DNA from: Acinetobacter sp. B51(2017) | GTDB taxonomy: Bacteria; Pseudomonadota; Gammaproteobacteria; Pseudomonadales; Moraxellaceae | DNA: 64,000 nt | Direction: 5' to 3' | Assembly: GCF_003711395.1 (NCBI RefSeq) | Contig: NZ_PJRJ01000003.1 | Span: 105,449-169,448 of the forward strand | Shown: positions 44,725-55,049 of the stretch, in pieces | Layout of the letters: each line of letters opens with the position of its first letter | Position numbering within the stretch: the stretch's first letter is position 1 | Position numbers and translations under genes: made by a program | The notes under the pieces: generated by a model | What the model saw: only the letters and a program-made list of their open reading frames with translations | The model's database searches: none | Told to the model about the DNA's origin: nothing

Positions 44725-45360
44725 TTAAACGCGGCTTTCTTCCTCTAACATCACCGCATTTAAACAAAAATCAGCGATTTGTTTGACAAAGTAATCCTTA
44801 TAGTTTTGATCAAACAACATATTACGTGACGGATTTAAAGGTTCAATTACAACAAAGGTCATCGTCCCAACGACACATAAAGCAGCCGTATTTAAATCTT
44901 CAAATCCAAATTCGCCGTTGATTTTTCCTTCGGCTAAAATCTCCTTAATACTCTGTTTGAGCAATTGCTTACTGCGAAAACGCTCATGCTCGACCGATGG
45001 ATCAATCGGTTCAAACATGAGCGAATAAGCCAGTTGTGGACTATTCAGCGCACGTTTTACAAAAGTCGTGACCGCCTTATGTAATTTCTGTCTTGCAGTT
45101 AAATCTTGACGCTTGGCAATTGAATCTAAAATCTCAATTTCGTATAAAATTGCCGCCGACAAGACTTCAATTAACACCTGACTTTTATTTTCAAAATAGC
45201 GATATACTAAGCCACTTGAAACGCCAGCACGTTCCGCAATCGGTTGAATTTGTGCGTCTTTTAGCCCACCTTGTGCAATTAATTCCCGCGCGGATTGTAA
45301 AATCGCTGCACGATTTTGCTCCATGCGTTCTTGCATCAGTGATGATCTTTTATAACTCAT
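44725..45360 (-). CDS. TetR/AcrR family regulator of the leucine-catabolism region
   Basis: A 211-aa regulator with helix-turn-helix AQIQPIAERAGVSSGLVYRYFENKSQVLIEVL (about 37-69) and a helical ligand domain. It is divergent from the isovaleryl-CoA dehydrogenase gene over 159 bp that contain GTGAAT repeats and a 16-bp inverted repeat, probably its operator. Together with the downstream acyl-CoA synthetase it likely controls acid or acyl-CoA catabolism, with an acyl-CoA as inducer by analogy to other TetR repressors. Start ATG 45360. Confidence 0.9.
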   Translation of the reverse strand: MSYKRSSLMQERMEQNRAAILQSARELIAQGGLKDAQIQPIAERAGVSSGLVYRYFENKSQVLIEVLSAAILYEIEILDSIAKRQDLTARQKLHKAVTTFVKRALNSPQLAYSLMFEPIDPSVEHERFRSKQLLKQSIKEILAEGKINGEFGFEDLNTAALCVVGTMTFVVIEPLNPSRNMLFDQNYKDYFVKQIADFCLNAVMLEEESRV

Positions 45361-45384
45361 AATTTCCTTCTCAACAAGACAAAA

Positions 45385-45419
45385 GTGAATTTTAAATCAA
45401 TTTGTGAATTTGTATTCAC
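45385..45419. promoter_or_regulatory. Candidate TetR operator in the divergent promoter
   Basis: GTGAATTTGTATTCAC at 45404-45419 has perfect 6-bp arms round TTGT. A further GTGAAT occurs at 45385-45390, 19 bp upstream in the same orientation. The inverted repeat overlaps the -35 element proposed for the liu operon. Confidence 0.6.
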
Positions 45420-45443
45420 TTTTTAAAAAAAACATTGTATGTT
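45415..45443 (+). promoter_or_regulatory. Probable promoter of the liu operon
   Basis: TTCACT at 45415-45420 and TATGTT at 45438-45443 are 17 bp apart. The -10 box lies about 77 bp before the first start codon. The -35 shares bases with the operator candidate, as expected for repression. Confidence 0.45.
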
Positions 45444-45519
45444 AGTTTTAAAAGCACAAAAACAACGGCTTTAAACCAAGTGATTTGGGAAAAATAAATA
45501 CAAATTCAGGATGAACAAC

Positions 45520-46716
45520 ATGAACGCACATATTCCGTTACAACTTAGTCTACAGACACTTGATTTCGGTTTGGATGATACTTTACTGGCTTTACGCGAT
45601 TCTGTGGCAGCATTTTGTGCCAAAGAGATTGCGCCACTTGCTGCAAGTGTCGACCGTGACAATGAATTCCCTGCACATTTATGGAAAAAAATGGGCGATA
45701 TGGGCTTACACGGTTTAACGGTGAGTGAAGAATACGGTGGTTCAAACTTAGGTTATTTAGCACATATTGTGGTCATGCAAGAAGTATCACGCGCATCTGC
45801 AGCGATTGGTTTATCCTATGGTGCGCATTCTAATTTATGTATTAACCAAATCAAACGTAATGGTTCAGAAGCACAAAAACAAAAGTACCTCCCTAAGCTG
45901 ATCTCTGGCGACTATGTCGGTGCCCTTGCGATGTCAGAACCCAATGCAGGTTCAGATGTGGTGAGCATGAAATTACGTGCCGATGATCACGGCGATCATT
46001 ATGTTTTAAATGGCTCAAAAATGTGGATCACCAACGGTGGCGATGCCGATGTCTTGGTGGTGTATGCCAAAACCGACATCAATGCTGGGCCTAAAGGCAT
46101 GACCGCTTTTATCATTGAAAAAGGTATGGACGGCTTTAGTCACGGTAGCCATTTAGACAAATTGGGTATGCGTGGTTCTAATACTTATCCATTATTTTTT
46201 GACAACGTTAAAGTGCCGAAAGAAAACGTCATGGGCGGTGTCGGCAATGGCGTTAAAGTACTGATGAGCGGTTTAGATTATGAACGTGCGGTACTCAGCG
46301 CAGGCCCACTTGGCATTATGGATGCCTGTATGGACAGCGTGATTCCTTATTTACATGAGCGTAAACAGTTTGGTCAAGCCTTAGGTGAATTCCAACTCAT
46401 GCAAGGCAAAGTTGCAGATATGTATTCAACGTGGTTGGCATGTAAGGCTCTCGTCTATGCCGTAGGTCGTGAGTGTGACAAAGCTGAGCATAGCCGCAGC
46501 TTACGTAAAGATGCAGCAAGTGCGATTTTATATGCCGCAGAAAAAGCCACATGGATGGCCGGTGAAGCGATCCAAACCCTAGGCGGTAATGGTTATATCA
46601 ACGAATATTCAGTTGGTCGTTTATGGCGTGATGCCAAACTGTATGAAATTGGCGCAGGCACTTCAGAAATTCGCCGTATGCTGATTGGTCGCGAACTATT
46701 TAACGAAACCAAATAA
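45520..46716 (+). CDS. liuA: Isovaleryl-CoA dehydrogenase
   Basis: FAD enzyme converting isovaleryl-CoA to 3-methylcrotonyl-CoA in leucine breakdown (398 aa). It has [16 protein letters not shown] and [19 protein letters not shown]. The sequence [19 protein letters not shown] carries the Glu at the position used as catalytic base in isovaleryl-CoA dehydrogenases, unlike the usual late Glu; the late site here is [13 protein letters not shown] chose ATG 45520 because CAGGA has good spacing to it, while ATG 45511 overlaps that site. First gene of the liu operon. Confidence 0.93.
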   Translation: MNAHIPLQLSLQTLDFGLDDTLLALRDSVAAFCAKEIAPLAASVDRDNEFPAHLWKKMGDMGLHGLTVSEEYGGSNLGYLAHIVVMQEVSRASAAIGLSYGAHSNLCINQIKRNGSEAQKQKYLPKLISGDYVGALAMSEPNAGSDVVSMKLRADDHGDHYVLNGSKMWITNGGDADVLVVYAKTDINAGPKGMTAFIIEKGMDGFSHGSHLDKLGMRGSNTYPLFFDNVKVPKENVMGGVGNGVKVLMSGLDYERAVLSAGPLGIMDACMDSVIPYLHERKQFGQALGEFQLMQGKVADMYSTWLACKALVYAVGRECDKAEHSRSLRKDAASAILYAAEKATWMAGEAIQTLGGNGYINEYSVGRLWRDAKLYEIGAGTSEIRRMLIGRELFNETK

Positions 46717-46784
46717 TGCTTTTGGGCACAGCCGTGCCCACATCCTCCCCCAATACAACAACAAGATTAAATACAAGGATGTTT

Positions 46785-48437
46785 ATGATGAATGTATTAC
46801 GTCAATTTAGTCGTAGCGAAAATGCCAACGATCAACTCAATGTACTTAGCAGCAAACTCAACGTACGCAGCGAAGAATTTAAAAACAATCAAGCTGCAAT
46901 GCAAACTTTGGTGGCTGACCTAAAAAATAAGGCGCAAAAAATTGCTTTAGGTGGCGGTGAAAAAGCCCGCGAAAAACATATCGCGCGCGGCAAATTGCTA
47001 CCACGCGAACGTATTGATCAACTAATTGATGCTGGCAGTGCCTTTTTAGAAATTGGTCAATTGGCCGCTTACCAAGTCTATGCCGATGATGTACCTGCCG
47101 CAGGCGTAGTCGCGGGTGTGGGTCAGGTTAATGGTGTGACCTGTATGATTGTCGCCAACGATGCCACAGTGAAAGGCGGTACTTACTACCCGCTGACCGT
47201 GAAAAAGCATTTACGTGCGCAAGAAATTGCTGAACAAAATCATCTGCCGTGTATTTATTTAGTCGATTCAGGTGGTGCTTACTTGCCAATGCAAGATGAA
47301 GTATTCCCTGACCGTGATCATTTCGGACGCATTTTCTATAACCAAGCGCGTATGTCAAGCATGGGCATTGCGCAAATTGCTGTGGTGATGGGCAGCTGTA
47401 CCGCAGGCGGTGCGTATGTACCTGCGATGTCCGATGAAACCATTATTGTACGTAATCAAGGTACGATTTTCTTAGGTGGCCCGCCACTGGTAAAAGCCGC
47501 AACCGGCGAAGTAGTGTCTGCTGAAGACTTAGGTGGTGGTGATGTGCATACGCGCTTGTCTGGCGTTGCCGATCACTTGGCTGAAAACGATGAACATGCG
47601 ATTGCCATTGCGCGTAACATTGTTAAAAACCTGAATAAAAAACCAAATGTATCTTTCGATCAGATTGAGCCACCGCGCTTTGCCGCAGAAGAACTGTATG
47701 GTGTAGTGCCCAGCGATACGCGTAAACCGTTTGATGTACGTGAAGTGATTGCGCGTATTGTCGATGGTTCACGTTTTGATGAGTTTAAAGCGCGTTTTGG
47801 TACCACCTTAGTCACAGGTTTTGCCGAGCTTTATGGTATGCCTGTGGGTATTATTGCCAACAACGGTATTTTATTCTCAGAATGTGCGCAAAAAGGTGCG
47901 CACTTTATTGAACTGTGCACCCAGCGCAATATTCCACTCCTATTCATTCAAAACATCACTGGCTTTATGGTCGGTCGTGAATACGAAAATGAAGGCATTG
48001 CCAAACATGGCGCCAAGTTGGTGATGGCGGTCGCGACTGCCAATGTGCCTAAAATTACTTTAATTATTGGCGGTTCATTTGGTGCAGGTAACTACGGTAT
48101 GTGTGGCCGTGCTTATTCACCACGTTTCTTATGGACATGGCCAAACTCACGTATTTCAGTGATGGGTGGCGAACAAGCGGCCAGCGTACTGTCTACTTTA
48201 AAACGTGACCAAATTGAAGCGCGTGGTGAAGAGTGGTCAGCCGATGAAGAAGATCAATTTAAACAGCCATTCCGTGATCAGTTTGAACAACAAGGTCATC
48301 CATATTATGCCTCGGCACGTCTTTGGGATGACGGTGTGATTGATCCTGCACAAAGCCGCCAAGTTTTAGGCTTAAGTTTAGCGGCAGCACTCAATGCACC
48401 GATTCAAGAAACCAAATTCGGCGTGTTCCGTATGTAA
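46785..48437 (+). CDS. liuB: Methylcrotonyl-CoA carboxylase, beta (carboxyltransferase) subunit
   Basis: A 550-aa carboxyltransferase that moves CO2 from biotin to 3-methylcrotonyl-CoA. Crotonase-fold signatures are [40 protein letters not shown] and [25 protein letters not shown], the last being usual for this subunit. AAGGA precedes ATG 46785; an open frame from 46716 would add 23 residues without a ribosome site. It lies 68 bp after liuA and pairs with the biotin subunit two genes on. Confidence 0.95.
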   Translation: MMNVLRQFSRSENANDQLNVLSSKLNVRSEEFKNNQAAMQTLVADLKNKAQKIALGGGEKAREKHIARGKLLPRERIDQLIDAGSAFLEIGQLAAYQVYADDVPAAGVVAGVGQVNGVTCMIVANDATVKGGTYYPLTVKKHLRAQEIAEQNHLPCIYLVDSGGAYLPMQDEVFPDRDHFGRIFYNQARMSSMGIAQIAVVMGSCTAGGAYVPAMSDETIIVRNQGTIFLGGPPLVKAATGEVVSAEDLGGGDVHTRLSGVADHLAENDEHAIAIARNIVKNLNKKPNVSFDQIEPPRFAAEELYGVVPSDTRKPFDVREVIARIVDGSRFDEFKARFGTTLVTGFAELYGMPVGIIANNGILFSECAQKGAHFIELCTQRNIPLLFIQNITGFMVGREYENEGIAKHGAKLVMAVATANVPKITLIIGGSFGAGNYGMCGRAYSPRFLWTWPNSRISVMGGEQAASVLSTLKRDQIEARGEEWSADEEDQFKQPFRDQFEQQGHPYYASARLWDDGVIDPAQSRQVLGLSLAAALNAPIQETKFGVFRM

Positions 48438-48447
48438 GGGGAATGAC

Positions 48448-49242
48448 ATGAGCTATGAATTTTTACAACTCGAACAACAAGGCGCTGTAGCAACCGTGTG
48501 GATGAACCGTGCTGAACTACATAATGCCTTTAATACTCAAGTGATTGAAGAATTACATGCCTGCTTTGCAGAGATTGATCAGCGTGATGATATTCGTGTG
48601 GTGATTTTAGCAGGACGTGGCAAAAGCTTTTCTGCCGGTGCGGATTTAAATTGGATGAAGCAAGCAGGCGCAGCATCGCGTGAAGAAAACGAAGCCGATG
48701 CTTTAAAACTGGCGCAAATGTTACATCAACTTGCCACCTTAAAGCAGCCAACCCTTGCTCGTGTGCATGGTATTGCCTTTGGTGGCGGCATGGGTTTAGC
48801 GTCTGCCTGTGATATTTGTGTTGCAAGTACGGAAGCTAAATTTGCCACTTCAGAAGTGCGTTTAGGTTTAGCACCATCGACCATTAGTCCCTATGTAATT
48901 CGTGCCATTGGCGCGCGCCAAGCCTCACGTTATTTCTTAACCGCAGAGCGTATTTCTGCTGAACAAGCCTTAAAGATTGGCCTAGCACATGAAGTGGCAG
49001 CGCCTGAAAGTTTAGATCAAACGATTGATGCCATAGTAGAAGCCTTATTATTGGGTGGCCCTGAAGCGCAAGCAGCCTCTAAGCAATTGATTCAAATGGT
49101 CAATCAACAAGAACTCAGCCAAGAGTTACTCAAACAAACTGCACAACATATTGCACATGTACGCCAAGGAACTGAGGCGAAAAATGGTTTGAGTGCATTT
49201 TTAAATAAACACAGCCCAAGCTGGATTCAAACCACTGCATAA
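48448..49242 (+). CDS. liuC: Methylglutaconyl-CoA hydratase (enoyl-CoA hydratase family)
   Basis: A 264-aa crotonase-family enzyme, placed by context as the hydratase making HMG-CoA from 3-methylglutaconyl-CoA. Visible are WMNRAELHNAFNTQVIEEL, GRGKSFSAGADLNWMKQ (oxyanion region) and GIAFGGGMGLASACDICVAS. The NWM after the AGADL motif is common in methylglutaconyl-CoA hydratases. AAGGGG precedes ATG 48448, ten bases after the liuB stop codon. Confidence 0.9.
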   Translation: MSYEFLQLEQQGAVATVWMNRAELHNAFNTQVIEELHACFAEIDQRDDIRVVILAGRGKSFSAGADLNWMKQAGAASREENEADALKLAQMLHQLATLKQPTLARVHGIAFGGGMGLASACDICVASTEAKFATSEVRLGLAPSTISPYVIRAIGARQASRYFLTAERISAEQALKIGLAHEVAAPESLDQTIDAIVEALLLGGPEAQAASKQLIQMVNQQELSQELLKQTAQHIAHVRQGTEAKNGLSAFLNKHSPSWIQTTA

Positions 49243-49266
49243 CAACAAAAATAGAAGGATACTGCT

Positions 49267-51258
49267 ATGTTTAACAAAATTTTAATTGCCAACCGTGGTG
49301 AAATTGCTTGCCGTGTGATTCGTAGTGCGAAAAAACTCGGCATTGCCACTGTTGCGGTGTATTCCGATGCCGACGCGCAAGCGCAACATGTCAAACAAGC
49401 CGATGAAGCAGTCTATATTGGTGAATCGCCTGCGGCACAAAGTTATTTACAAGTTGAACGCATTATTCAAGCAGCACTCGATACTGGCGCACAAGCGATT
49501 CATCCAGGCTATGGCTTTTTATCAGAAAATGACCAATTTGCCGAAGCGTGTAAAAAAAATAATATCGTATTTATTGGTCCACCAGTTGAAGCGATTTTGG
49601 CGATGGGCTTAAAAGCCACCTCAAAAGCTTTAATGGAAAAAGCCGGTGTACCTTTAACCCCGGGTTATCACGGCAGCAATCAAGATGCCGAGTTTCTAAA
49701 ACAACAAGCTGATGCCATTGGCTACCCGGTTTTAATTAAAGCCAGCGCCGGTGGTGGTGGTAAAGGCATGCGTTTAGTGGAACGCAGTGACGACTTTTTA
49801 GCTGCCCTTGCTTCTTGTAAGAGCGAAGCCAAAGCCAGCTTTGCCAATGATGATGTATTAATCGAACGTTATGTGGTTCAGCCGCGTCATATCGAAGTGC
49901 AAGTCTTTGGTGATACACACGGCAACTACGTGCATTTATTTGAACGTGATTGTTCAGTACAACGTCGTCATCAAAAAGTCTTAGAAGAAGCACCTGCACC
50001 TAAAATGGCGGAGCCAAAACTCGAAGCCATGCGCCAAGCCGCCATTGATGCTGCCCGTGCCGTAAATTACGTGGGTGCAGGTACCGTTGAGTTTATTGTT
50101 GAACAAGACGGTACGGCGTATTTCATGGAAATGAATACCCGTTTACAAGTCGAACATCCTGTGACCGAAATGATCACCGGACAAGACTTAGTTGAATGGC
50201 AACTGCGTGTCGCTTATGGCGAACCGCTACCAAAACAACAACATGAACTCAGCATCAATGGTCATGCTTTAGAGGCGCGTGTCTATGCCGAAGAACCTGA
50301 AAAAGGCTTCTTACCTGCTATTGGTCAAATTCATTATTTAAGCTATCCAACCCAAAATGCGCATGTACGTGTCGATAGCGGCATTGTTGAAGGCGATGAA
50401 ATTACCACCTACTATGACCCGATGATTGCCAAACTCATTGTATGGGGTGAAAACCGTGAAGCCGCGCTTACGCAAATGCATCATGCCTTAAGCCAATTCC
50501 ATGTCGATGGTTTAGGCAACAACATTGCCTTTTTAGACCGCTTGGTGCGCTGTGAATCATTTGCCAACGCGCATTTAGATACCGGTCTAATTCAACGTGA
50601 AGAAGCATTTTTACTTGGCCCACAACCACAAGTTTCGCCGGAATTGGTAGTGTCTGCCGCACTCACTGAATTACTGTCGCGTTTTGCGAGCAATAAAACT
50701 GCCAATAATCCAGTTTGGCAGGCTGCATCATTATGGCGTGTCAATATCAATGCCCGTTATGCGGTAAAATTTGCCATTAACGGCATCGAAAATATAGTGC
50801 ACTTTACTGCACAAAACGCAGGCTATGTCGCAGAATACGAAGGCCAAAGCTATGTCGTAAATGGTCAGTTGTTAGATGCGCATCATGTCAAAATTGAGTT
50901 AGCCGGTCGTAAAACCGATTACGCCTTTAGCTTAAGTGACAGTGGTTTAACTGTTTATCATAACGGTCAAAGCCATCATTTTGCCCATATTCAACCAAGC
51001 TTTAACAGCCAAGATAATGCTGCCGATGCAGGCAATTTAAAAGCACCAATGCCGGGGGTAATTACTCAAGTCTTAGTGCAACCCAATAGCCAAGTCAAAA
51101 AAGATGATGTGTTACTCACCTTAGAAGCCATGAAAATCGAATACTCGATTCGTGCACCGCAAGATGGTGTGGTGGCAGCAGCTTATTTCCAAGCTGGTGA
51201 TCAAGTGAAAGCCGGTGATGAATTGGTGGAATTTGTGGCCTTGGAGGATGTGGCATGA
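49267..51258 (+). CDS. liuD: Methylcrotonyl-CoA carboxylase, alpha (biotin) subunit
   Basis: A 663-aa biotin carboxylase and carrier. The N-terminus MFNKILIANRGEIACRVIRSA, the ATP-grasp loop KASAGGGGKGMR and EMNTRLQVEHPVTEMITG define the carboxylase domain (1-450). The biotinyl domain at the C-terminus has EAMKIEY with Lys623 as the biotin site. The stretch between is the BT linker domain that contacts the beta subunit. It starts 24 bp after liuC and ends overlapping liuE by 4 bp (ATGA). Confidence 0.96.
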   Translation: MFNKILIANRGEIACRVIRSAKKLGIATVAVYSDADAQAQHVKQADEAVYIGESPAAQSYLQVERIIQAALDTGAQAIHPGYGFLSENDQFAEACKKNNIVFIGPPVEAILAMGLKATSKALMEKAGVPLTPGYHGSNQDAEFLKQQADAIGYPVLIKASAGGGGKGMRLVERSDDFLAALASCKSEAKASFANDDVLIERYVVQPRHIEVQVFGDTHGNYVHLFERDCSVQRRHQKVLEEAPAPKMAEPKLEAMRQAAIDAARAVNYVGAGTVEFIVEQDGTAYFMEMNTRLQVEHPVTEMITGQDLVEWQLRVAYGEPLPKQQHELSINGHALEARVYAEEPEKGFLPAIGQIHYLSYPTQNAHVRVDSGIVEGDEITTYYDPMIAKLIVWGENREAALTQMHHALSQFHVDGLGNNIAFLDRLVRCESFANAHLDTGLIQREEAFLLGPQPQVSPELVVSAALTELLSRFASNKTANNPVWQAASLWRVNINARYAVKFAINGIENIVHFTAQNAGYVAEYEGQSYVVNGQLLDAHHVKIELAGRKTDYAFSLSDSGLTVYHNGQSHHFAHIQPSFNSQDNAADAGNLKAPMPGVITQVLVQPNSQVKKDDVLLTLEAMKIEYSIRAPQDGVVAAAYFQAGDQVKAGDELVEFVALEDVA

Positions 51259-52157
51259 GTGAATTTGTCAAAATCGTCGAGGTCGGGCCGCGTGACGGCC
51301 TACAAAACGAAAAAACGCCATTAACCTTAACGGATCGCAAAAATCTAATTCTAGATTTAATGCAAACTGGCGTAAGCGCGATTGAAGTGGGTTCCTGTGT
51401 ATCAGCCAAATGGGTACCGCAAATGGCGATGAGCGATCAGCTGTTTGCCGAATTACCCAAAGACCCGAAGATTAGCTTTAGCTTACTCACCCCTAATATC
51501 AAAGGTTTTGAGTCAGCTTTAGCGGTCGGCTGCCAAGAAGTTGCGGTCTTTACCGCAGCCTCTGAAAGCTTTACGCAAAAAAACATCAATTGCTCAATTG
51601 ACGAAAGCTTTGCCAAATTTGCCGATATTTTTGTAGAAGCTAAACGACACAACATTAAAGTACGTGGTTATGTGTCGTGTATCGTAGATTGCCCTTATGA
51701 AGGTGCCATTGATCCGAAAGTGGTGGCACAGGTCACCAAGCGCTTACTGGAAATGGGCTGCTATGAAGTATCTTTAGGCGAAACCATTGGTACAGCGACA
51801 CCTAACCGCGTGAAAAAAGTTTGGGATGCTTGTTTAGCTACCACCGATGCCAAACTTTTAGCAGGCCACTTCCATAATACCTATGGCATGGCGATTGCCA
51901 ATATTTATCAATCGCTTGAACAAGGCATTCGCGTGTTTGACTCATCCATCGCAGGACTTGGCGGCTGTCCATATGCCAAAGGGGCTTCAGGCAATGTTTC
52001 TACTGAAGATCTGTACTATTTGCTCTCCAATATGGGCTTGAGTACCGGCATTAACGTGGATGCATTAATGCGTGCCAGCCAAAATATTAGCCAAGTATTA
52101 CAGCGTCATAATCCATCTAATTATGCTAATGCCTATTGGCAACAACGCTGCGCTTAG
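51255..52157 (+). CDS. liuE: Hydroxymethylglutaryl-CoA lyase
   Basis: Splits HMG-CoA into acetoacetate and acetyl-CoA, the last step of leucine breakdown. A 300-aa TIM-barrel lyase with VGPRDGLQNEKTPL at the N-terminus (Arg/Asp active site), HFHNTYGMA (metal ligands) and the signature GGCPYAKGASGNVSTED with the catalytic Cys. ATG 51255 overlaps the liuD stop codon, so translation is coupled. Confidence 0.96.
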   Translation: MSEFVKIVEVGPRDGLQNEKTPLTLTDRKNLILDLMQTGVSAIEVGSCVSAKWVPQMAMSDQLFAELPKDPKISFSLLTPNIKGFESALAVGCQEVAVFTAASESFTQKNINCSIDESFAKFADIFVEAKRHNIKVRGYVSCIVDCPYEGAIDPKVVAQVTKRLLEMGCYEVSLGETIGTATPNRVKKVWDACLATTDAKLLAGHFHNTYGMAIANIYQSLEQGIRVFDSSIAGLGGCPYAKGASGNVSTEDLYYLLSNMGLSTGINVDALMRASQNISQVLQRHNPSNYANAYWQQRCA

Positions 52158-52176
52158 AGATTAAAAGAGAACAACA

Positions 52177-52878
52177 ATGAATAAAGTATATGCAAGTGCA
52201 GCCGAGGCGCTGCAAAATGTGGTGCAAGACGGACAAACCTTAGCGGTGGGTGGTTTTGGCTTATGTGGTATTCCCGAAGCTTTAATTACCGCCTTAAAAG
52301 ACACAGGGGTGAAGAACTTAACCTGTATTTCCAATAATGCGGGTGTAGATGGATTTGGTTTAGGTCTATTACTAGAAACCAAACAGATCAAAAAGATGAT
52401 CGCCTCTTATGTAGGTGAAAATAAAGAATTTGAACGCCAATTTTTAAATGGTGAGTTAGAAGTAGAACTCACGCCACAAGGCACTTTGGCAGAAAAACTA
52501 CGTGCCGGCGGTGCAGGCATTCCAGCCTTTTTTACTGCAACTGGCGTAGGGACTTTAATTGCTGAAGGCAAAGAAGTCCGTGAATTTAACGGCAAAGAAT
52601 ATATTTTAGAGCATGCCTTAACTGCCGATGTGGCTTTAGTCAAAGCCTATAAAGCGGATAAAGCCGGCAACTTAATTTTCCGTAAAACTGCGCAAAACTT
52701 TAACCCTGTATGTGCCACAGCGGCCAAAGTCTGTATTGCCGAAGTCGAAGAAATTGTTGAGATTGGTGACTTAGATCCCGATGAAATTCATCTACCGGGT
52801 ATTTATGTACAGCGCATTATTTTAAATGCCACACCTGAAAAACGCATTGAACAACTGACTTTAAAAGTGGAGGCTTAA
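52177..52878 (+). CDS. scoA: 3-oxoacid CoA-transferase, subunit A
   Basis: A 233-aa alpha subunit of a heteromeric CoA-transferase that activates acetoacetate with succinyl-CoA, releasing succinate. [16 protein letters not shown] near the N-terminus is the CoA-binding signature; [15 protein letters not shown] and [18 protein letters not shown] follow. It lies 19 bp after HMG-CoA lyase, whose product is acetoacetate, and 3 bp before subunit B. Acetate as acceptor (AtoD-like) is the alternative. Confidence 0.92.
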   Translation: MNKVYASAAEALQNVVQDGQTLAVGGFGLCGIPEALITALKDTGVKNLTCISNNAGVDGFGLGLLLETKQIKKMIASYVGENKEFERQFLNGELEVELTPQGTLAEKLRAGGAGIPAFFTATGVGTLIAEGKEVREFNGKEYILEHALTADVALVKAYKADKAGNLIFRKTAQNFNPVCATAAKVCIAEVEEIVEIGDLDPDEIHLPGIYVQRIILNATPEKRIEQLTLKVEA

Positions 52879-52881
52879 GCC

Positions 52882-53511
52882 ATGGCTTGGACACGTAACG
52901 AAATGGCGCAGCGCGCTGCTTTAGAGTTAGAAGATGGCTTTTATGTCAACTTAGGCATTGGCCTACCCACCTTGGTCGCCAATTATATTCCTGAAGATAT
53001 GAATGTGTGGTTGCAATCTGAAAACGGATTACTTGGCATTGGCGAATTTCCAACAGAAGAAACTGTAGATGCCGATTTAATCAATGCGGGCAAACAAACC
53101 GTCACCGCACGCAAAGGCGCAGCCTTTTTCTCGAGTGCCGAGTCCTTTGCCATGATCCGTGGCGGGCATGTCAATATTGCCATTTTAGGTGCTATGGAAG
53201 TCTCGCAAAGCGGTGATCTTGCCAACTGGATGATTCCGGGCAAAAAAGTCAAAGGTATGGGTGGCGCCATGGACTTAGTCGCGGGCGTGCAAAAAGTCGT
53301 GGTACTGATGGAACATAGTGCCAAAGATGGTACACCGAAAATTGTTGAGCAATGTGCCCTGCCTTTAACAGGCAAAGGCGTGGTACAGCGCATTATCACC
53401 GACCTAGGTGTAATGGATGTCACAGCGGAAGGCATTAAATTGGTGGAACTGGCTAAAGACGTCACTTTAGATGAGATTCAAAAAGTAACGGGTGTCCAAC
53501 TGATCGCTTAA
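52882..53511 (+). CDS. scoB: 3-oxoacid CoA-transferase, subunit B
   Basis: A 209-aa beta subunit. [11 protein letters not shown] and [12 protein letters not shown] are the family motifs; the Glu in ENGLLG is the catalytic residue that takes the Co[17 protein letters not shown] and [12 protein letters not shown] also fit. ATG 52882 lies three bases after the subunit A stop codon. A strong terminator downstream ends the liu operon. Confidence 0.94.
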   Translation: MAWTRNEMAQRAALELEDGFYVNLGIGLPTLVANYIPEDMNVWLQSENGLLGIGEFPTEETVDADLINAGKQTVTARKGAAFFSSAESFAMIRGGHVNIAILGAMEVSQSGDLANWMIPGKKVKGMGGAMDLVAGVQKVVVLMEHSAKDGTPKIVEQCALPLTGKGVVQRIITDLGVMDVTAEGIKLVELAKDVTLDEIQKVTGVQLIA

Positions 53512-53527
53512 ATTAATTTTTAATCTT

Positions 53528-53565
53528 AAGCCCTTTAAAGCCACTGGTTTTAAAGGGCTTTTTTA
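53528..53565 (+). terminator. Terminator of the liu operon
   Basis: AAGCCCTTTAAA and TTTAAAGGGCTT (12 bp, perfect) with a 9-base loop are followed by TTTT. The downstream transporter remnant is therefore separately transcribed or reached by read-through. Confidence 0.85.
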
Positions 53566-53591
53566 ATAAAAAATCATCATGGAATATAAAG

Positions 53592-55004
53592 ATGGAACAA
53601 CAAAATTTTATGCAGCGCTTTGCGCTTCGGGTCAGTGATTGGTCAGAAAAATGGTTTCCTGATTCCTACATTTTCGCACTCCTTGGGGTGATTATTGTCG
53701 CAGTGGCAGCTATTTTTATTGGTGCCCCTGCACAGTCCGTGGCGCTCTCGTTTGGCGATGGTTTTTGGAGTCTGATTCCGTTTACTTTATAAATGTGTAT
53801 GCTAATTGTGGTCGGTTATGTAGTCTCGGTCTCTAAACCAGTACAGGCTTTAATTCGTGTTCTTGCACGTCTACCGCATTCAGGCCGCGGTGCGATTGTG
53901 TTAGTGGCAACTGTCAGTCTACTGATTTCTTTAGTCAATTGGGCCATGAGTACCGTACTCACCGCATTACTCGTCATTGCACTCGCCAAACGTAAAGAGC
54001 TGAATATGGATTACCGCGCTGCAGCGGCAGCCGCCATTATTGGCATGGGCGCAACGTGGGCACTCGGCATTAGCTCCTCTGCCGCACAGCTACAAGCCAA
54101 TAAAGCCAGTCTGCCTGAGCCAATTTATAATTTAACTGGCGTGATTCCTTTTACCGAAACCATCTTTTTACCGCAATCCATGATCATGACCGCAGTGCTG
54201 ATTGTTGCTTCGATTGCGATTGCATTTTGGTCAGCACCTAAAGGTCAACATATTAAAACTATAGATCAATTTGATATTCAGCTTGATGAAGAAAAACCTG
54301 TTGAAGCCAACACACCCAAACGCCCCGGCGATTGGCTCGAGAACTCACCTTTACTCAGCATTTTAATTGTATTACTCGGTGTGGTGTGGATGGTCAATGA
54401 GTTTTCTAAAAGTAATCCGATTTTGGCCATTTCGAGCCTGAACACCTATAACTTTATTTTCTTAATGCTCGGCATTGCCTTACACGGTACACCACGGAAT
54501 TTTTTAAATGCCGTCACCAAAGCAGTACCTGCCGTTGCAGGCGTTTTGATTCAATTTCCACTCTATGGCAGTATCGCGTTTATGATGACCAACGCCCATA
54601 ACGCGCAAGATTTATCGCTGTCGCATTATATTGCCGAGTTTTTTGTTTCGATTGCCTCGCAAGAAACGTTTGCGATTGTGATGGGGGTTTACTCGGCTAT
54701 TTTAGGTTTCTTTATTCCGTCAGGCGGTGGCAAATGGATTATTGAAGCCCCTTATGTGATGCAAGCAGCGCATGACTTAAAAGTACATTTGGGGTGGTCA
54801 GTGCAAATTTATAATGCAGCTGAAGCCCTGCCCAACTTAATTAACCCATTTTTTATGTTACCGATGCTAGGAATTTTAAAAATTAAAGCCAAAGACGTGA
54901 TTGGTTTTACCGTCACCCAGCTGATTTTCCATATTCCTTTAGTGCTATTTCTACTCTGGTTTTTAGGTCGTACTTTAAGCTATGCACCACCGGTATTTTC
55001 CTAA
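53592..55004 (+). pseudogene. AtoE-like short-chain fatty acid transporter, interrupted by a stop codon
   Basis: The whole reading frame encodes a 470-residue membrane transporter of the AtoE/short-chain fatty acid family, fitting its place after the acetoacetate CoA-transferase. It is broken at 53790-53792 by TAA: residues 1-66 (MEQQNFMQRFALRVSDWSEK...SLIPFTL) and the next 403 (MCMLIVVGYVVS...) are in the same frame with no gap. In homologues I recall a Gln at this position, so one C-to-T change (CAA to TAA) explains it. The next codon is ATG, so re-initiation could give an N-terminally shortened protein, but the first membrane segment would be lost. Otherwise the sequence is undamaged, so the change is recent or a sequencing error. 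Confidence 0.85.
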
Positions 55005-55006
55005 AT

Positions 55007-55033
55007 AAAAAAGGCGCATTCAGCGCCTTTTTT
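55007..55033. terminator. Bidirectional terminator after the transporter
   Basis: AAAAAAGGCGC and GCGCCTTTTTT with an ATTCA loop stand between the transporter remnant and the opposing FabH-like gene. Confidence 0.88.
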
Positions 55034-55049
55034 ATGTGCAATTTAAAAT

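Noticed and set aside
52983..53465. 160-codon frame antisense to scoB
   Set aside because: scoB is unmistakable, and the antisense frame has no start signals or family likeness.
53793..55004. Second part of AtoE as an independent gene starting at ATG 53793
   Set aside because: There is no ribosome site before it other than the upstream coding sequence, and the frame joins the first part exactly across one stop codon, so interruption is the simpler view.
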